From Sphaerotilus natans (GTDB lineage: Bacteria > Pseudomonadota > Gammaproteobacteria > Burkholderiales > Burkholderiaceae_C), in contig NZ_FTMZ01000021.1 of the NCBI RefSeq assembly GCF_900156335.1, positions 1-64,000 on the forward strand: a DNA stretch of 64,000 bases, given 5' to 3'. Under the pieces are notes generated by a model. It was not told the DNA's origin, made no database searches, and saw only the letters and a program-made list of their open reading frames with translations. Of this stretch, positions 34,767 through 43,702 are shown in pieces. How positions within the stretch are numbered: the first letter of the stretch is position 1; every line of letters begins with the position of its first letter. The position numbers and the translations under genes were made by a program.

Positions 34767-35723
34767 TCAGTGCGCGGATGTGCTTGTGCCCGAAGGGCCG
34801 CGTCCGGGCCAGGTCGCCAGCACCACGCCCAGCAGAGCCAGCGCGAAGGCGCCGGCCTGCGCCGCGCTGAAGGGCTCGCCCAGCAGCAGCACGCCGACCG
34901 CGGCGGCCGACACCGGCAGCATCACGGTGAACACGCCCGCCTGCGAGGCCGGCACATGGCGCAGCCCGGTCATCCACAGCCAGACGGTGATCATGCTGGC
35001 GGCCAGCGCGTAGAACACCAGCAGGCCCCAGGTCGGCAGTGCCACCTGCGAGAAGTCGAACTGCCGCGCCTGCCACAGCGCCAGTGGTGCCACCAGCGCC
35101 AGGCCCCAGAGGTTGACCAGCGCGCTGATGCGCTTGGGGCCCAGGCGGCCCGAGAGCTTCTTGCCGATCACCACATAGCTGGCCTCGCAGACCACCGCCG
35201 CCAGCAGCAGCAGGTTGCCCAGCAGCGGCGAGGTGCCGGCCTCGGTGGCGGCCCCCGTCTTGCTCAGCGTCACCAGCGCGATGCCGCTGACCGCGCAGGC
35301 GATGCCCGCCAGCACCTGGCGCGACAGCCGTTCGCCCAGGAAGACGCGCGAGAGCAGCGCCACCACGCCGGGCAGCGCCGCCATGATCACCCCGGCGGCC
35401 AGCGCGGTGCTGAGCTGCACGCCGAAGAGCATGCAGATCGAGAACAGGAAATTGCCCAGCAGGCTCAGCAGGAAGAGCAGCCCGCGGTCCTGCCGGGTCT
35501 GCACCGGCTCGTCGGCGGGGCGGCGGGTCCAGCCGCCCATGGCCAGCGCGGCGATGCCGAAGCGCAAGCCCGCCAGCAGGAAGACCGGAAAGACCGCGAC
35601 CAGCCATTTCGACAGGCCGACATAGCTGCCGACCAGCGCCATGCTGGCGGCCAGGCAGATCCACGATCGCCAGGGCGCGCGCAGGGGGGCGGCCATCGCC
35701 CCACCGGCCGGGGTCGCGCTCAT
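34767..35723 (-). CDS. DMT/EamA-family transporter
   Basis: A 318-residue integral membrane protein with about ten hydrophobic helices arranged as two EamA repeats (SWICLAASMALVGSYVGLSK at the start; LLLLAAVVCEASYVVIGKKL beginning the second). Such drug/metabolite transporters usually export amino acids or other small metabolites. Its ATG overlaps the stop of the upstream potI-like gene by 4 bases, so it is translationally coupled to the polyamine ABC transporter. An export role for a polyamine or amino-acid product of the puu pathway is possible but not shown. Confidence 0.87.
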   Translation of the reverse strand: MSATPAGGAMAAPLRAPWRSWICLAASMALVGSYVGLSKWLVAVFPVFLLAGLRFGIAALAMGGWTRRPADEPVQTRQDRGLLFLLSLLGNFLFSICMLFGVQLSTALAAGVIMAALPGVVALLSRVFLGERLSRQVLAGIACAVSGIALVTLSKTGAATEAGTSPLLGNLLLLAAVVCEASYVVIGKKLSGRLGPKRISALVNLWGLALVAPLALWQARQFDFSQVALPTWGLLVFYALAASMITVWLWMTGLRHVPASQAGVFTVMLPVSAAAVGVLLLGEPFSAAQAGAFALALLGVVLATWPGRGPSGTSTSAH

Positions 35724-36565
35724 CCCGCCGCCTTCGTCGCCGCCTTCTGCTCCTGCTGCAGACGCTTTTCGCGCAGCGCGATCATGTAGCTCGAGACCAC
35801 CACGAAGACCGCCACCACCACGATGACCACCGTGGCCAGCGCATTGACCGTCGGATCCAGCCCCAGGCGGGCGCGGCTGAAGATGACCAGCGGCAGCGTC
35901 GTCGAGCCCGGCCCCGACAGGAAGGCCGACATCACCACGTCGTCGAGCGAGAGCGTGAAGGTCAGCAGCCAGGCGGCCAGGAGCGACTGCGCGATCATCG
36001 GCAGCGTCACCAGGAAGAAGACCTGCAGCGGGCGTGCGCCCAGGTCCTGCGCGGCCTCCTCGAACTGCGGATTGAGGTCGCGCAGCCGCGCGGCGATCAC
36101 CACCGTCGCGTAGGCCATGCCGACCAGCATGTGACCGAGCCAGATGGTGGTCAGGCCGCGCTCGGGCACGCCGAACAGGCGCTGCATCGACACCAGCATC
36201 AGCAGCAGCGACAGGCCGACGATCACCTCGGGCATCACCAGCGGCGCGTTGATCATGCCGGAGAAGAGGGTGCGGCCCCGGAAGCGCGGATGGCGCTCCA
36301 GCGTCAGCGCCGCCAGCGTGCCCAGCACCACCGAGCCGGTGGCGCTGGCCGCGGCGATCTGCAGCGACAGGAACAGCGCGTGGCGGATGTCCTCGTCGCC
36401 GACGAGCTTGTCGTACCAGCGCAGCGAGAAGCCGGCCCAGACATTGGGCACCGGCGAGTCGGTGAAGCTGTAGACCACCAGCGCGATGATCGGCAGGTAG
36501 AGGAACAGGAAGCCGGCAGCCAGCCAGAGGCGGCTGGTCCAGCGGGCGGCCGGGGTGATGATCAC
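35720..36565 (-). CDS. potI: Putrescine/spermidine ABC transporter permease (PotI-like)
   Basis: A 281-residue inner-membrane permease with six helices (first at about 12-35) and the EAA loop EEAAQDLGARPLQVFFLVTLP that docks with the ATPase. It overlaps potH (upstream) and the DMT gene (downstream) by 4 bases each. It belongs to the PotFGHI system that imports putrescine. Confidence 0.93.
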   Translation of the reverse strand: MIITPAARWTSRLWLAAGFLFLYLPIIALVVYSFTDSPVPNVWAGFSLRWYDKLVGDEDIRHALFLSLQIAAASATGSVVLGTLAALTLERHPRFRGRTLFSGMINAPLVMPEVIVGLSLLLMLVSMQRLFGVPERGLTTIWLGHMLVGMAYATVVIAARLRDLNPQFEEAAQDLGARPLQVFFLVTLPMIAQSLLAAWLLTFTLSLDDVVMSAFLSGPGSTTLPLVIFSRARLGLDPTVNALATVVIVVVAVFVVVSSYMIALREKRLQQEQKAATKAAG

Positions 36566-37500
36566 TTGCGCGCCTCCTGGGCCTGGTTGCGGTTGAAGAT
36601 CGCCAGCGGCACGATGATCAGCAGCACCATGGTGACGGCCACGCTCGAGGCCATCGGCCAGTCGTTGTTGGAGAAGAACTCGTCCCAGAGCACCCGGCCG
36701 ATCATCAGCGTCTCCGGGCCGCCGAGCAGCTCAGGAATGACGTACTCGCCCACGCACGGGATGAACACCAGCATGGCGCCGGCGATGATGCCGCCCTTCG
36801 ACAGCGGCACGGTGATGCGCCAGAAGGCCTGCCAGGGCGTGGCGCCCAGGTCCTGCGCGGCCTCGAGCAGGCGCAGGTCCAGCTTGGACAGCGTGCCGTA
36901 CAGCGGCAGGATCATGAAGGGCAGGTAGGTGTAGACCATGCCCAGGATCAGCGAGAAGGGCGTGTACATGTACTGCCCCTCGGCCGAGATCAGCCCGAGC
37001 GGCAGCAGCAGCGCATCGGCATGGATCGCGTTCAGGAAGGTGCCTACCCAGCCGGTGTCGGCGTCGAGCAGGCCCTTCCAGGCGTAGACGCGCAGCAGGA
37101 AGCTGGTCCAGAACGGCAGCATCACGCCCATCAGCAGCAGCGGCTGCACGGTGGAGGGCGAGCGCGCCATGAAATAGGCGAAGGGGTAGCCGATGGCCAG
37201 GCAGACCGCGGTGGTGATGCCGGCGTACTTCAGCGACTGCGCGTAGGTGCTGAGGTAGAGGTCATCCTCCAGGATAGTCAGGTAGTTCTGCAGCTTGAGC
37301 TTCATGAAAAGCTCGTTGTTCGCGTAGGTGAACAGGTCGCTCACCATCGCGCCGTCCATTTCGGCCAGGCTGATGCGCAGCACGATCAGGAAGGGCAGCA
37401 GGAAGAACACCAGCAGCCACAGGAAGGGCGTGCCGATCAGCAGCGTGCGGCCGCTGAACAGCGAGCGCAGCCGGGTCGCGGCGGAAGAGGGTCGGGCCAT
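36562..37500 (-). CDS. potH: Putrescine/spermidine ABC transporter permease (PotH-like)
   Basis: A 312-residue permease with a first helix near residues 20-42 (TPFLWLLVFFLLPFLIVLRI) and the ATPase-docking loop LEAAQDLGATPWQAFWRITVP. PYLPFMILPLY-like sequence and the LMGVMLPFWTSFLLR segment are typical of PotH. It sits 12 bases after potG. Confidence 0.93.
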   Translation of the reverse strand: MARPSSAATRLRSLFSGRTLLIGTPFLWLLVFFLLPFLIVLRISLAEMDGAMVSDLFTYANNELFMKLKLQNYLTILEDDLYLSTYAQSLKYAGITTAVCLAIGYPFAYFMARSPSTVQPLLLMGVMLPFWTSFLLRVYAWKGLLDADTGWVGTFLNAIHADALLLPLGLISAEGQYMYTPFSLILGMVYTYLPFMILPLYGTLSKLDLRLLEAAQDLGATPWQAFWRITVPLSKGGIIAGAMLVFIPCVGEYVIPELLGGPETLMIGRVLWDEFFSNNDWPMASSVAVTMVLLIIVPLAIFNRNQAQEARK

Positions 37501-37512
37501 GCCTTCAGCTCC

Positions 37513-38613
37513 TCACTGCGTCAGCACGACCTGGGCATTGGGCTGCCAGTGCGCCCAGACCCGGTCGCCCCAGGTGGGCGCGTTGCTGCGGTCGCGGCTG
37601 TCGTTCTCGACCGTCACCTTCAGCCGCGCGCCGCTGGCCAGCTCCAGGTGGTAGAGCGTGGTGTCGCCGAAGTAGGACATTTCCTTGACCGTGCCGGGCA
37701 CCTGGTTGAAGCGGCCTGCGGGCTGCTCGGCGCTCAGCGAGATCTTCTCCGGGCGCACCGCCACCGTGACCTGCTGGCCGAGGTAGCCGGTGATGCCGTG
37801 GCCGATGTGGTGCATGAAGTCGGCGCACTCGATCTGCACATGGTCGGCCTCGTCGACGACGATGCGGCCGTCGGTCAGGTTGACGTTGCCGATGAAGTCG
37901 GCGACGAAGCGCGTCGTCGGTGTCTCGTAGATGTCGGCCGGGCTGCCGACCTGCAGGAAGCGGCCCTCGCTCATCACCGCGATGCGCGAGGCCATGGTCA
38001 TCGCCTCTTCCTGGTCGTGCGTCACCATCACGCAGGTCACGCCGACCTGCTCGATGATGTTGACCAGCTCGATCTGGGTGGCCTCGCGCAGCTTCTTGTC
38101 GAGCGCGCCCAGCGGCTCGTCGAGCAGCAGCAGCTGCGGGCGCTTGGCCAGACTGCGCGCCAGCGCCACGCGCTGCTGCTGGCCGCCGGAGAGCTGGTGC
38201 GGCTTGCGCGCGGCCAGCTTCGTCAGCTGCACCAGGCGCAGCATCTCCTCGACCCGCTGCGCGATCTCGGCCTTGGGCAGGCCGTCGCGGCGCAGGCCGA
38301 AGGCGATGTTGTCGGCCACCGTCATGTGAGGAAACAGCGCATAGGACTGGAACATCATGTTGACCGGACGCTCGTAGGGCGGCTTGCCCGCGAGGTCCTG
38401 GCCATTGAGGATGATCCGCCCCGAGGTCGGCGTCTCGAAGCCGGCGAGCATGCGCAGCAGGGTCGACTTGCCGCAGCCCGACGAGCCGAGCAGCGCGAAG
38501 ATCTCTCCCTTGGCGATGTCCAGGCTGACCTGGTCGACCGCGCGAAAGTCGCCGAACTCCTTCACCACGGAGTCGATCCGCAGGAAGGCGCCGTCCGCCT
38601 GGGGCTTGGCCAT
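37513..38613 (-). CDS. potG: Polyamine ABC transporter ATP-binding protein (PotG-like)
   Basis: A 366-residue ATPase of the PotA/PotG group. Walker A is GSSGCGKST, the Q-loop [10 protein letters not shown], signature [15 protein letters not shown], Walker [13 protein letters not shown] and the switch His VTHDQEEA. The C-terminal third is the TOBE regulatory domain ([11 protein letters not shown]). It energises uptake through PotH and PotI. Confidence 0.95.
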   Translation of the reverse strand: MAKPQADGAFLRIDSVVKEFGDFRAVDQVSLDIAKGEIFALLGSSGCGKSTLLRMLAGFETPTSGRIILNGQDLAGKPPYERPVNMMFQSYALFPHMTVADNIAFGLRRDGLPKAEIAQRVEEMLRLVQLTKLAARKPHQLSGGQQQRVALARSLAKRPQLLLLDEPLGALDKKLREATQIELVNIIEQVGVTCVMVTHDQEEAMTMASRIAVMSEGRFLQVGSPADIYETPTTRFVADFIGNVNLTDGRIVVDEADHVQIECADFMHHIGHGITGYLGQQVTVAVRPEKISLSAEQPAGRFNQVPGTVKEMSYFGDTTLYHLELASGARLKVTVENDSRDRSNAPTWGDRVWAHWQPNAQVVLTQ

Positions 38614-38644
38614 GAGTCTGTGTCCTCTTCTCTGGGAGCCCGGG

Positions 38645-39772
38645 TCAGCGACCGGCCTTGAAGTTGGTGAAGGTGCGGGTGATGAGCTTGCGGGTGGCCT
38701 GGTCCGGCACGCCCGGGGCGATCATCTTGGCCAGCGCCGCCTCGTCCGGGAACACGGCCGGGTTCTTGGCCAGCTCCGGCTTGACGAACTTCAGCGAGGC
38801 CTTGTTCGGGTTGGCGTAGAAGACCGCATTGGTCAGCGACGCGTGCACCTCGGGCTTCAGGATGTAGTTGATGAACTTGTGGGCGTTGTCGACGTTCTTG
38901 GCGTCCTTCGGGATCGCCATGGTGTCGAAGAACAGCAGGCCGCCGTTCTTGGGCAGCAGCACCTCGAGGTTCTGCGGCTTCTTGGCCTTGGCCGACTTGT
39001 CCTTGGCGATCATGATGTCGCCCGACCAGCCCACCACCGCGCAGAGCTGGCCCTTGGCCATCTGGTCGATGTAGTCCGAGCCCGAGCCCACGAAGCGTGT
39101 CACCGACGGGCGCACCTTCTTCAGCATTTCGGCCACGGCCTTGTAGTCGTCGGCGTTCTTGCTGTGCGGATCCTTGCCGATGTAGTTCAGCGCCAGCGGC
39201 ATGATTTCCGACGGGGTGTCGAGCACCGCCACGCCGCAGCCCTTGAGCTTGCTCACATAGTCCGGGTTGAAGACCAGGTCCCAGGCGTTGTCGGGCAGCG
39301 GCTGGCCGCCCAGCGCGGCCTTGACCTTGTCGACGTTGATGCCGACCGTGGTGTAGCCCCACAGCCAGTCGACGATGTGCTCGTTGCCCGGGTCCATCTT
39401 GGCCAGCTGGGCCTGGATGGCGGGGTCGAGGTTGGCCAGATTCGGGATCTTGCTCTTGTCGAGCTTCATCAGCAGGCCGGCCTCGATCTGCTGCTTGGCC
39501 CAGTTCGAGCCCGGCACGACGATGTCGTAGCCGGTCTTGCCGGCGATCAGCTTGGCGTGCAGCGCCTCGTTCGAGTCGAAGTTGTCGTACCGGACCTTGA
39601 TGCCGGTCTCCTTCTCGAAGTTCTTGATCGTGTCCTCGGCGATGTAGTCGGCCCAGTTGTAGATGTTCAGGACCTTGGACTCCTGCGCCTGGACGCCGGC
39701 CGAGCACAGCGCCGCGACGGCGGCGACCACGACGTTGAGGGCCTGGGCGGGCCGCGACGAGAACAGCTTCAT
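38645..39772 (-). CDS. potF: Putrescine-binding periplasmic protein (PotF-like)
   Basis: A 375-residue solute-binding protein. ATG 39772 opens a Sec signal ending in VQAQESK. The mature start KVLNIYNWADYIAEDTI is characteristic of PotD/PotF, and the Asp/Trp-containing segments GYDIVVPGSNW and AVVGWSGDIMIA line the polyamine site in this family. It is first among the pot genes and follows puuC. Confidence 0.95.
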   Translation of the reverse strand: MKLFSSRPAQALNVVVAAVAALCSAGVQAQESKVLNIYNWADYIAEDTIKNFEKETGIKVRYDNFDSNEALHAKLIAGKTGYDIVVPGSNWAKQQIEAGLLMKLDKSKIPNLANLDPAIQAQLAKMDPGNEHIVDWLWGYTTVGINVDKVKAALGGQPLPDNAWDLVFNPDYVSKLKGCGVAVLDTPSEIMPLALNYIGKDPHSKNADDYKAVAEMLKKVRPSVTRFVGSGSDYIDQMAKGQLCAVVGWSGDIMIAKDKSAKAKKPQNLEVLLPKNGGLLFFDTMAIPKDAKNVDNAHKFINYILKPEVHASLTNAVFYANPNKASLKFVKPELAKNPAVFPDEAALAKMIAPGVPDQATRKLITRTFTNFKAGR

Positions 39773-39913
39773 GAACACTCCAGTCAGGACAGTCGGATGG
39801 ATGATCGGATGGACAAATAGGGCCGCGAACCGGTGCGCTGGCGTGACAGGCTGCATGGCCCCCGGCGCGCGGCCGCGATTATGGCGTGAGCGCACGTCAT
39901 TTCATCACGCCGC

Positions 39914-41407
39914 TCAGGCCCCGTCGATGCGCAGCCAGGTGGTCTTCAGCTCGGTGTACTTCTCCAGCGCGTGCAGCGACTTGTCGCGCCCGTTGCCGCT
40001 CTGGCGGTAGCCGCCGAAGGGCACGGTGATGTCGTCCTCGTCGTACTGGTTCACATGCACCGTGCCGGCTCGCAAGGCGCGTGCCACCCGGTGCGCGCGG
40101 TCCAGGTCATGCGACCAGACGCTGGCCTGCAGGCCGTAGGGCGAGTCGTTGGCGATGCGCACGGCGTCCTCCTCGGTCCCGAAGCGTATCACTGCCATCA
40201 CCGGGCCGAAGATCTCCTCGCGGGCGATGCGCATGGCGTTCGTCGCGTGGTCGAAGACGGTCGGCTCGACGTAGAAGCCGCCGGTCTCGCCGCGGGCCTG
40301 CGCGCCGCCGTGGCAGGTGGCGCCCTCGGCGCGGCCGGCGTCGATGTAGCCCAGCACGGTGCGCAGCTGGCCCTCGTCGACCAGCGCGCCCATCGTGGTG
40401 CGCTCGTCCAGCGGATCGGCCGGCTGCCAGGCGGGCATCTGCGCGCGCACCTCGGCGACGAAGTCGTCGGCGATGGATTCGTGCACCAGCACGCGCGAGG
40501 GCGCGTTGCACGACTCGCCCTGGTTGAAGAACAGGCTGCCCGCGACGGTGCGCGCCGCCCGTGCCGGGTCCTTGTGATCGGGAAACACCAGGAAGGCCGA
40601 CTTGCCGCCGAGCTCGTTGTAGACGCGCTTGAGGTTGGAGCGCCCGGCGTAGTCCAGCATGCGCCGGCCGGTGCGGGTCGAGCCGGTGAAGCCGATCGCG
40701 TCGACCTCCCTGTGCAGCGCCAGCGCCTCGCCGGCCTCGTGGCCGAAGCCGGGCACGACGTTGAACACGCCGGCGGGCAGCCCTGCCTCCACCGCGATCT
40801 CGGCCAGGCGCAGCGCTGTCAGCGGCGACTTTTCGCTGGGCTTCATCACCACCGAGTTGCCGGTGGCCAGCGCGGGCCCGAGCTTCCAGGCCGCCATGAT
40901 CATCGGGTAGTTCCACGGCACGATGCAGCCGATCACGCCCATGGGCTCGCGGGTGATCATCGCCAGCGCGTTCGGGCCGGTGGGGGCAATCTCGTCGTAG
41001 ACCTTGTCGATCGCCTCGGCATACCAGGCAATGGTGCGCGCGGTGGCCGGCACGTCGACCGTGCGGGCGAAGCGGATCGGCTTGCCCATGTCGAGGGTCT
41101 CGAGCAGCGCGAGCTCGTCGCGGTGCGCCAGGATCGCCTCGGCGAAGCGCTGCAGCACCTTCTTGCGCGCGGCCGGCGGCTGACGCGCCCAGCGCCCGTC
41201 GTCGAAGGCCGCGCGGGCCGAGGCCACCGCCGCATCGACATCCGCCGTCTGCCCGCGCGAAATCGCGCCCAGCCGCCGCCCGTCGATCGGCGAATGCTTG
41301 TCGAAGGTCTCGCCGCTGGCGCTGGCCACGCGCTGGCCATTGATGAAGGCGCGCCCATCCAGCGTGAGCGCGGCGGCACGGTCGTGCCAGGTGGGGGTGG
41401 GGGTCAT
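39914..41407 (-). CDS. puuC: Gamma-glutamyl-gamma-aminobutyraldehyde dehydrogenase (PuuC-type)
   Basis: A 497-residue NAD(P)-dependent aldehyde dehydrogenase. Catalytic Glu lies in YNELGGKSAF and the nucleophilic Cys in FNQGESCNAPSRVLV; the PWNYP and GFTGSTRTGR cofactor segments are present. In context it should oxidise gamma-glutamyl-gamma-aminobutyraldehyde to gamma-glutamyl-GABA, or gamma-aminobutyraldehyde if the transaminase route is used. It lies between the pot genes and the inserted toxin-antitoxin pair, with spuC beyond. Confidence 0.92.
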   Translation of the reverse strand: MTPTPTWHDRAAALTLDGRAFINGQRVASASGETFDKHSPIDGRRLGAISRGQTADVDAAVASARAAFDDGRWARQPPAARKKVLQRFAEAILAHRDELALLETLDMGKPIRFARTVDVPATARTIAWYAEAIDKVYDEIAPTGPNALAMITREPMGVIGCIVPWNYPMIMAAWKLGPALATGNSVVMKPSEKSPLTALRLAEIAVEAGLPAGVFNVVPGFGHEAGEALALHREVDAIGFTGSTRTGRRMLDYAGRSNLKRVYNELGGKSAFLVFPDHKDPARAARTVAGSLFFNQGESCNAPSRVLVHESIADDFVAEVRAQMPAWQPADPLDERTTMGALVDEGQLRTVLGYIDAGRAEGATCHGGAQARGETGGFYVEPTVFDHATNAMRIAREEIFGPVMAVIRFGTEEDAVRIANDSPYGLQASVWSHDLDRAHRVARALRAGTVHVNQYDEDDITVPFGGYRQSGNGRDKSLHALEKYTELKTTWLRIDGA

Positions 41408-41499
41408 GAAGGTTTCCGTGCGCCTGGGGGGGATGAGGGGATTGGAAGGACGGCATGCAGCCTGGCATCACCTTGCCGCAGTGATGCCAGGACGCTAGC

Positions 41500-41529
41500 A
41501 TGTGTATGCTTTGCATCAACGGTACACAT
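41500..41529 (+). promoter_or_regulatory. Candidate VapBC operator with nested inverted repeats
   Basis: ATGTGTA at 41500-41506 and TACACAT at 41523-41529 form an inverted repeat 1 base before the vapB start. Inside it, ATGC-TTT-GCAT at 41506-41516 is a second palindrome. Antitoxin-toxin complexes normally bind such repeats to repress their own operon. Inferred. Confidence 0.55.
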
Positions 41530-41530
41530 C

Positions 41531-41725
41531 ATGCGCACCAATATTGAAATCGACGACAAGCTGATGAGCGATGCCCTGCGTTTGACCGGCTTGAAGACCA
41601 AGAAGGAAGCCGTCGAGCTGGGACTGCGCACCTTGCTGAGGTTGCGGCAACAGGAGGAGCTTCGCCGCTTGCGAGGCAAGCTGCGGTGGGAAGGTGACCT
41701 GAACGCCATGAGAGCCGACAAATGA
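41531..41725 (+). CDS. vapB: VapB-type antitoxin
   Basis: A 64-residue ribbon-helix-helix protein (MRTNIEIDDKLMSDALRLTG, then KTKKEAVELGLRTLLRLRQQ). This is the common VapB2/Rv-type antitoxin form: beta strand, two helices, then a toxin-binding tail. Its stop overlaps the vapC start (ATGA). The gene is on the opposite strand to the polyamine genes and its codons are less GC-rich than theirs. Confidence 0.92.
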   Translation: MRTNIEIDDKLMSDALRLTGLKTKKEAVELGLRTLLRLRQQEELRRLRGKLRWEGDLNAMRADK

Positions 41726-42123
41726 TCGTCGTGGACTCCAGCGTGTGGATCGATTTCTTCCGTGGCGCGGTGACGCCGCAGACCGAGCGGCTGGACTCGC
41801 TGCTGGGCACCGAGCTGATCGCCGTGGGTGACTTGATCCTGGCTGAAGTGCTGCAGGGATTCAGTACGGAGAAGGATTTCAATCAAGCCAGACGGCTGAT
41901 GACCGCCCTGGAGGTGATCACGCTTGGCGGGCCAGAGATGGCCCTGCAGGCTGCAAGGAACTACCGCGCCCTGCGAGCGCAAGGCGTGACCATCCGCAAG
42001 ACCATCGACACGGTGATCGCAACTCGCTGCATCGAGGACGATCTGCCCCTGCTTTACAGCGACAGGGATTTTGATCCGTTCGTCGAGCATCTCGGGTTGC
42101 GTTCAGCGATGGTGGAAAACTAG
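41722..42123 (+). CDS. vapC: VapC-type PIN-domain ribonuclease toxin
   Basis: A 133-residue PIN-domain RNase. Metal-binding acids are in MIVVDSSVWIDFFRG (Asp5), LILAEVLQG, TIDTVIATRC and YSDRDFDPF. VapC toxins cleave initiator tRNA or rRNA when free of VapB. It is complete and paired with vapB. It sits convergent with spuC, 9 bases from that gene's stop. Confidence 0.94.
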   Translation: MIVVDSSVWIDFFRGAVTPQTERLDSLLGTELIAVGDLILAEVLQGFSTEKDFNQARRLMTALEVITLGGPEMALQAARNYRALRAQGVTIRKTIDTVIATRCIEDDLPLLYSDRDFDPFVEHLGLRSAMVEN

Positions 42124-42132
42124 GCGGCCCAA

Positions 42133-43542
42133 TTACACCCAGCCCCGTGCCCGCACATCTTCCAGCGTCAGATCCAGGCATTTGCGGATCAGCCCGGCGA
42201 GCTCGTCGACCTGGGCGACGGTCATCACCAGCGGCGGGGCGATGATCATGCGGTCGCCGACCGCGCGCATGATCAGGCCGTTGCCGAAGCAGTGGCCGCG
42301 GCAGACCATGCCGACCTCCAGCGCCGGGTCGAAGGGCGTGCCGCGGCCGTCCGCACCGTCCTTGGCGCGCACGAGTTGCAGCGCCGCCATCAGGCCGCAG
42401 CTCTGCGTCTCGCCGACCAGCGGGTGATCGCGCAGCGACTCGAAGACGGCGGCCAGGCGCGGGCCGGTTTCGTCGCGCACCCGCTCGACCAGGTGCTGCT
42501 CGCGCATCAGGCGGATGTTGGCCAGCGCCACCGCGCAGGCCACCGGGTGGCCCGAGTAGGTGTAGCCGTGCTCGAACTCGCCGCCTTGCTCGATCAGCAC
42601 CTTGGCGACGCGCTCGCCCACCATCACGCCGCCCAGCGGCACATAGCCCGAGGTCACGCCCTTGGCAAACGTCATCAGGTCGGGCTGGGTGCCCATCGTC
42701 TCGCAGCCGAACCAGTTGCCCGTGCGCCCGAAGCCGGTGATCACCTCGTCGCTGACCAGCAGAATGCCGTACCGGTCGCAGATGCGCTGGATCTCCGGCC
42801 AGTAGGTCGCGGGCGGCACGATCACGCCGCCGGCGCCCTGCACCGGCTCGCCGATGAAGGCGGCCACCTTGTCCGGGCCGACCTCCAGGATCTTCTGCTC
42901 CAGCCAGCCCGCCGCCTTCAGGCCGAACTCGTCGCGGCTCAGGCCGGCGCCGTGCTCCAGCCAGTGCGGCTGGTCGATGTGGGTGATGCCGGGAATCGGC
43001 AGGCCGCCCTGCGCGTGCATGTACTTCATGCCGCCCAGCGACGCGCCCGCCATCGTCGAGCCGTGGTAGCCGTTCCAGCGGCTGATGATGACCTGGCGCT
43101 CGGGCTGGCCCTTCAGGTCCCAGTAGCGGCGCACCATGCGCACCACGGTGTCGTTGCCCTCCGAGCCCGAGCCGGCGAAGAAGACGTGCCTGAACTGCGG
43201 CGGCGTCACCTCGGCGAGCAGCTCGGCCAGCTCGACGGCCGGCGGCGTCGTGGTCTGGAAGAAGCTGTTGTAGAAGGGCAGCTTCGTCATCTGCGCGGTG
43301 GCGGCGTCGATCAGCGCCTGCTGGCCGTAGCCGACGTTGACGCACCACAGGCCGCTCATCGCGTCGAAGAGCCTGTGGCCGTCGGAATCCCAGAGGTAGA
43401 CGTTCTCGCCGCGCTCGATGATGCGCGAGCCCTTCTTCGCCAGGGCCTGGAAGTCGGTGAAGGGGTGCAGGAAATGGGCGGCGTCAGCGGCCTGCCAGTC
43501 GGCGGTGGTGCGGGCGGTGGTGCGGGTGGGGGTGGTGGTCAT
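42133..43542 (-). CDS. spuC: Putrescine--pyruvate (or related) aminotransferase, SpuC type
   Basis: A 469-residue class-III aminotransferase. The PLP lysine is in MTFAKGVTSGYVPLGG and the cofactor Asp in LLVSDEVITGFGRTG; YSGHPVACAVA and the N-terminal HPFTDF segment match SpuC-like enzymes. It probably transfers the amino group of putrescine, or another omega-amine, to pyruvate. It lies downstream of puuA and upstream of the inserted vapBC pair. Confidence 0.9.
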   Translation of the reverse strand: MTTTPTRTTARTTADWQAADAAHFLHPFTDFQALAKKGSRIIERGENVYLWDSDGHRLFDAMSGLWCVNVGYGQQALIDAATAQMTKLPFYNSFFQTTTPPAVELAELLAEVTPPQFRHVFFAGSGSEGNDTVVRMVRRYWDLKGQPERQVIISRWNGYHGSTMAGASLGGMKYMHAQGGLPIPGITHIDQPHWLEHGAGLSRDEFGLKAAGWLEQKILEVGPDKVAAFIGEPVQGAGGVIVPPATYWPEIQRICDRYGILLVSDEVITGFGRTGNWFGCETMGTQPDLMTFAKGVTSGYVPLGGVMVGERVAKVLIEQGGEFEHGYTYSGHPVACAVALANIRLMREQHLVERVRDETGPRLAAVFESLRDHPLVGETQSCGLMAALQLVRAKDGADGRGTPFDPALEVGMVCRGHCFGNGLIMRAVGDRMIIAPPLVMTVAQVDELAGLIRKCLDLTLEDVRARGWV

Positions 43543-43572
43543 GGTCGATGTCCTGAATGTTTTGGGGTATCT

Positions 43573-43654
43573 CCGTCATCCCCGCGAAGGCGGGGAGCCA
43601 CGCCGGGCGCGGTGTGGGGGCCTGCGTGGGTGCCCGCCTTCGCGGGCATGACGG
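43573..43654. repeat. Palindromic REP-like element between puuA and spuC
   Basis: An 82-base element bounded by inverted arms: CCGTCATCCCCGCGAAGGCG at the left and its near complement ending GCGGGCATGACGG at the right. Each arm can itself fold (TCCCCGC-GAAG-GCGGGGA). Elements with this core occur in many copies in proteobacterial genomes. Here it may act on the puuA-spuC mRNA. A diverged single arm occurs at 52002. Confidence 0.8.
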
Positions 43655-43702
43655 TGAAGAACAGCGGTCGATGTTCGAGGGGATCGGTCGTTCCGCGGGC
43701 GT

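Noticed and set aside
41500-42123. Remnant of a prophage or integrative element around vapBC
   Set aside because: No integrase, transposase, attachment repeats or phage genes flank it; only the toxin-antitoxin pair looks foreign.
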